Positions 20,727 to 20,911 of a DNA stretch of 20,911 bases are shown here, in pieces. The stretch's first letter is position 1; the number at the start of each line of letters is the position of its first letter. The stretch spans positions 1 to 20,911 of the forward strand of contig JAUIEM010000155.1 of assembly GCA_030428695.1 (NCBI GenBank), written 5' to 3'. Made by a program: the position numbers and the translations under genes. Source of the stretch: a bacterium (GTDB lineage: Bacteria; Planctomycetota; J058; JAJDCP01). The notes under the pieces are model-generated. The model made no database searches. It was not told where the DNA came from and saw only the letters and a list, made by a program, of their open reading frames with translations.

Positions 20727-20911
20727 ATGGCCGCACGTCCCCTGATCGTGTTCCTGCACGTCCCGAAGTGCGCCGGGACCTCGCTGCGCCTGCAGCTGAC
20801 CCAGCGGCTGCATCCGGACGCGCTGCTCGGGCTGTACCGCGACCAGCCCGACTACCTCGGCTCTCCGGCCGCGACCGACACCTTCCTCCGCGCCCTGCCG
20901 GACGCGCGCAA
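20727..20911 (+). CDS. Sulfotransferase (N-terminal fragment, cut by window edge)
   Basis: Only 61 codons are visible. ATG 20727 has GGAGGAG at 20718-20724. The protein opens 'LIVFLHVPKCAGTSLRLQL', the P-loop-like PAPS-binding motif (H-x-P-K-x-A-G-T-S) of the sulfotransferase family 2/heparan-sulfate-sulfotransferase-like group. This differs from the 'GWPRSGHS' type of the NRPS-linked sulfotransferase, so the two are not recent duplicates. The 3'-phosphate motif and C-terminus lie outside the window. Members of this group usually sulfate carbohydrates. Confidence 0.8.
   Translation, partial: MAARPLIVFLHVPKCAGTSLRLQLTQRLHPDALLGLYRDQPDYLGSPAATDTFLRALPDAR

Overview
The window is very GC-rich, tightly packed DNA from an unidentified Gram-negative-type bacterium. 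The evidence is a type IV pilin/prepilin operon, an RND (MMPL) exporter, a Wzx-like flippase and signal-peptide proteins. Genes overlap by GTGA/ATGA, GTG starts are common, and the D-x-D-G-D-G motifs in pilins resemble those of Planctomycetota, Myxococcota and related uncultured lineages. No rRNA, tRNA or other taxonomic marker is present, so the phylum is a guess.

Layout. (1) 1-1844, minus: 5' part of an MMPL/RND exporter, cut by the left edge. (2) 2064-3977, plus: a coupled trio of a small one-TM protein, an HTTM membrane protein and an aspartyl/asparaginyl beta-hydroxylase-like oxygenase. (3) 3978-5911, minus: cupin protein plus a polysaccharide flippase. (4) 6051-11872, plus: family 2 glycosyltransferase translationally coupled to a 1645-residue NRPS with the order A-T-C-T-C. 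(5) 11877-16406, minus and convergent with (4): an A-T-TE NRPS, a TauD/SyrP-like oxygenase and a PAPS-type sulfotransferase in one overlapping operon. (6) 16794-20635, plus: two minor prepilins, a PilX/DUF7305-like beta-solenoid pilus protein and an unrecognised helical membrane-anchored protein, behind a good sigma-54-type promoter. (7) 20727 to the right edge: start of a second sulfotransferase.

The most interesting part is the compact NRPS locus at 6051-16406. Together the two synthetases carry three T domains, two C domains, two A domains and one TE. This is readable as a three-module line (A-T / C-T / C + A-T-TE) in which module 2 lacks its own A domain and the last module is split between two convergently transcribed proteins. 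The hydroxylase and sulfotransferase suggest a hydroxylated, sulfated short peptide or depsipeptide; the glycosyltransferase may also act on it. Both A-to-T linkers have been expanded by in-frame tandem repeats of unrelated sequence. One is an 18-bp minisatellite encoding a GEVPDA-type hexapeptide. The other is a series of copies of the A10 catalytic-lysine motif (ATGK) itself. I do not recognise this cluster as a described pathway.

The longest open frames opposite or offset from these genes are shadows produced by the base composition and are not annotated.
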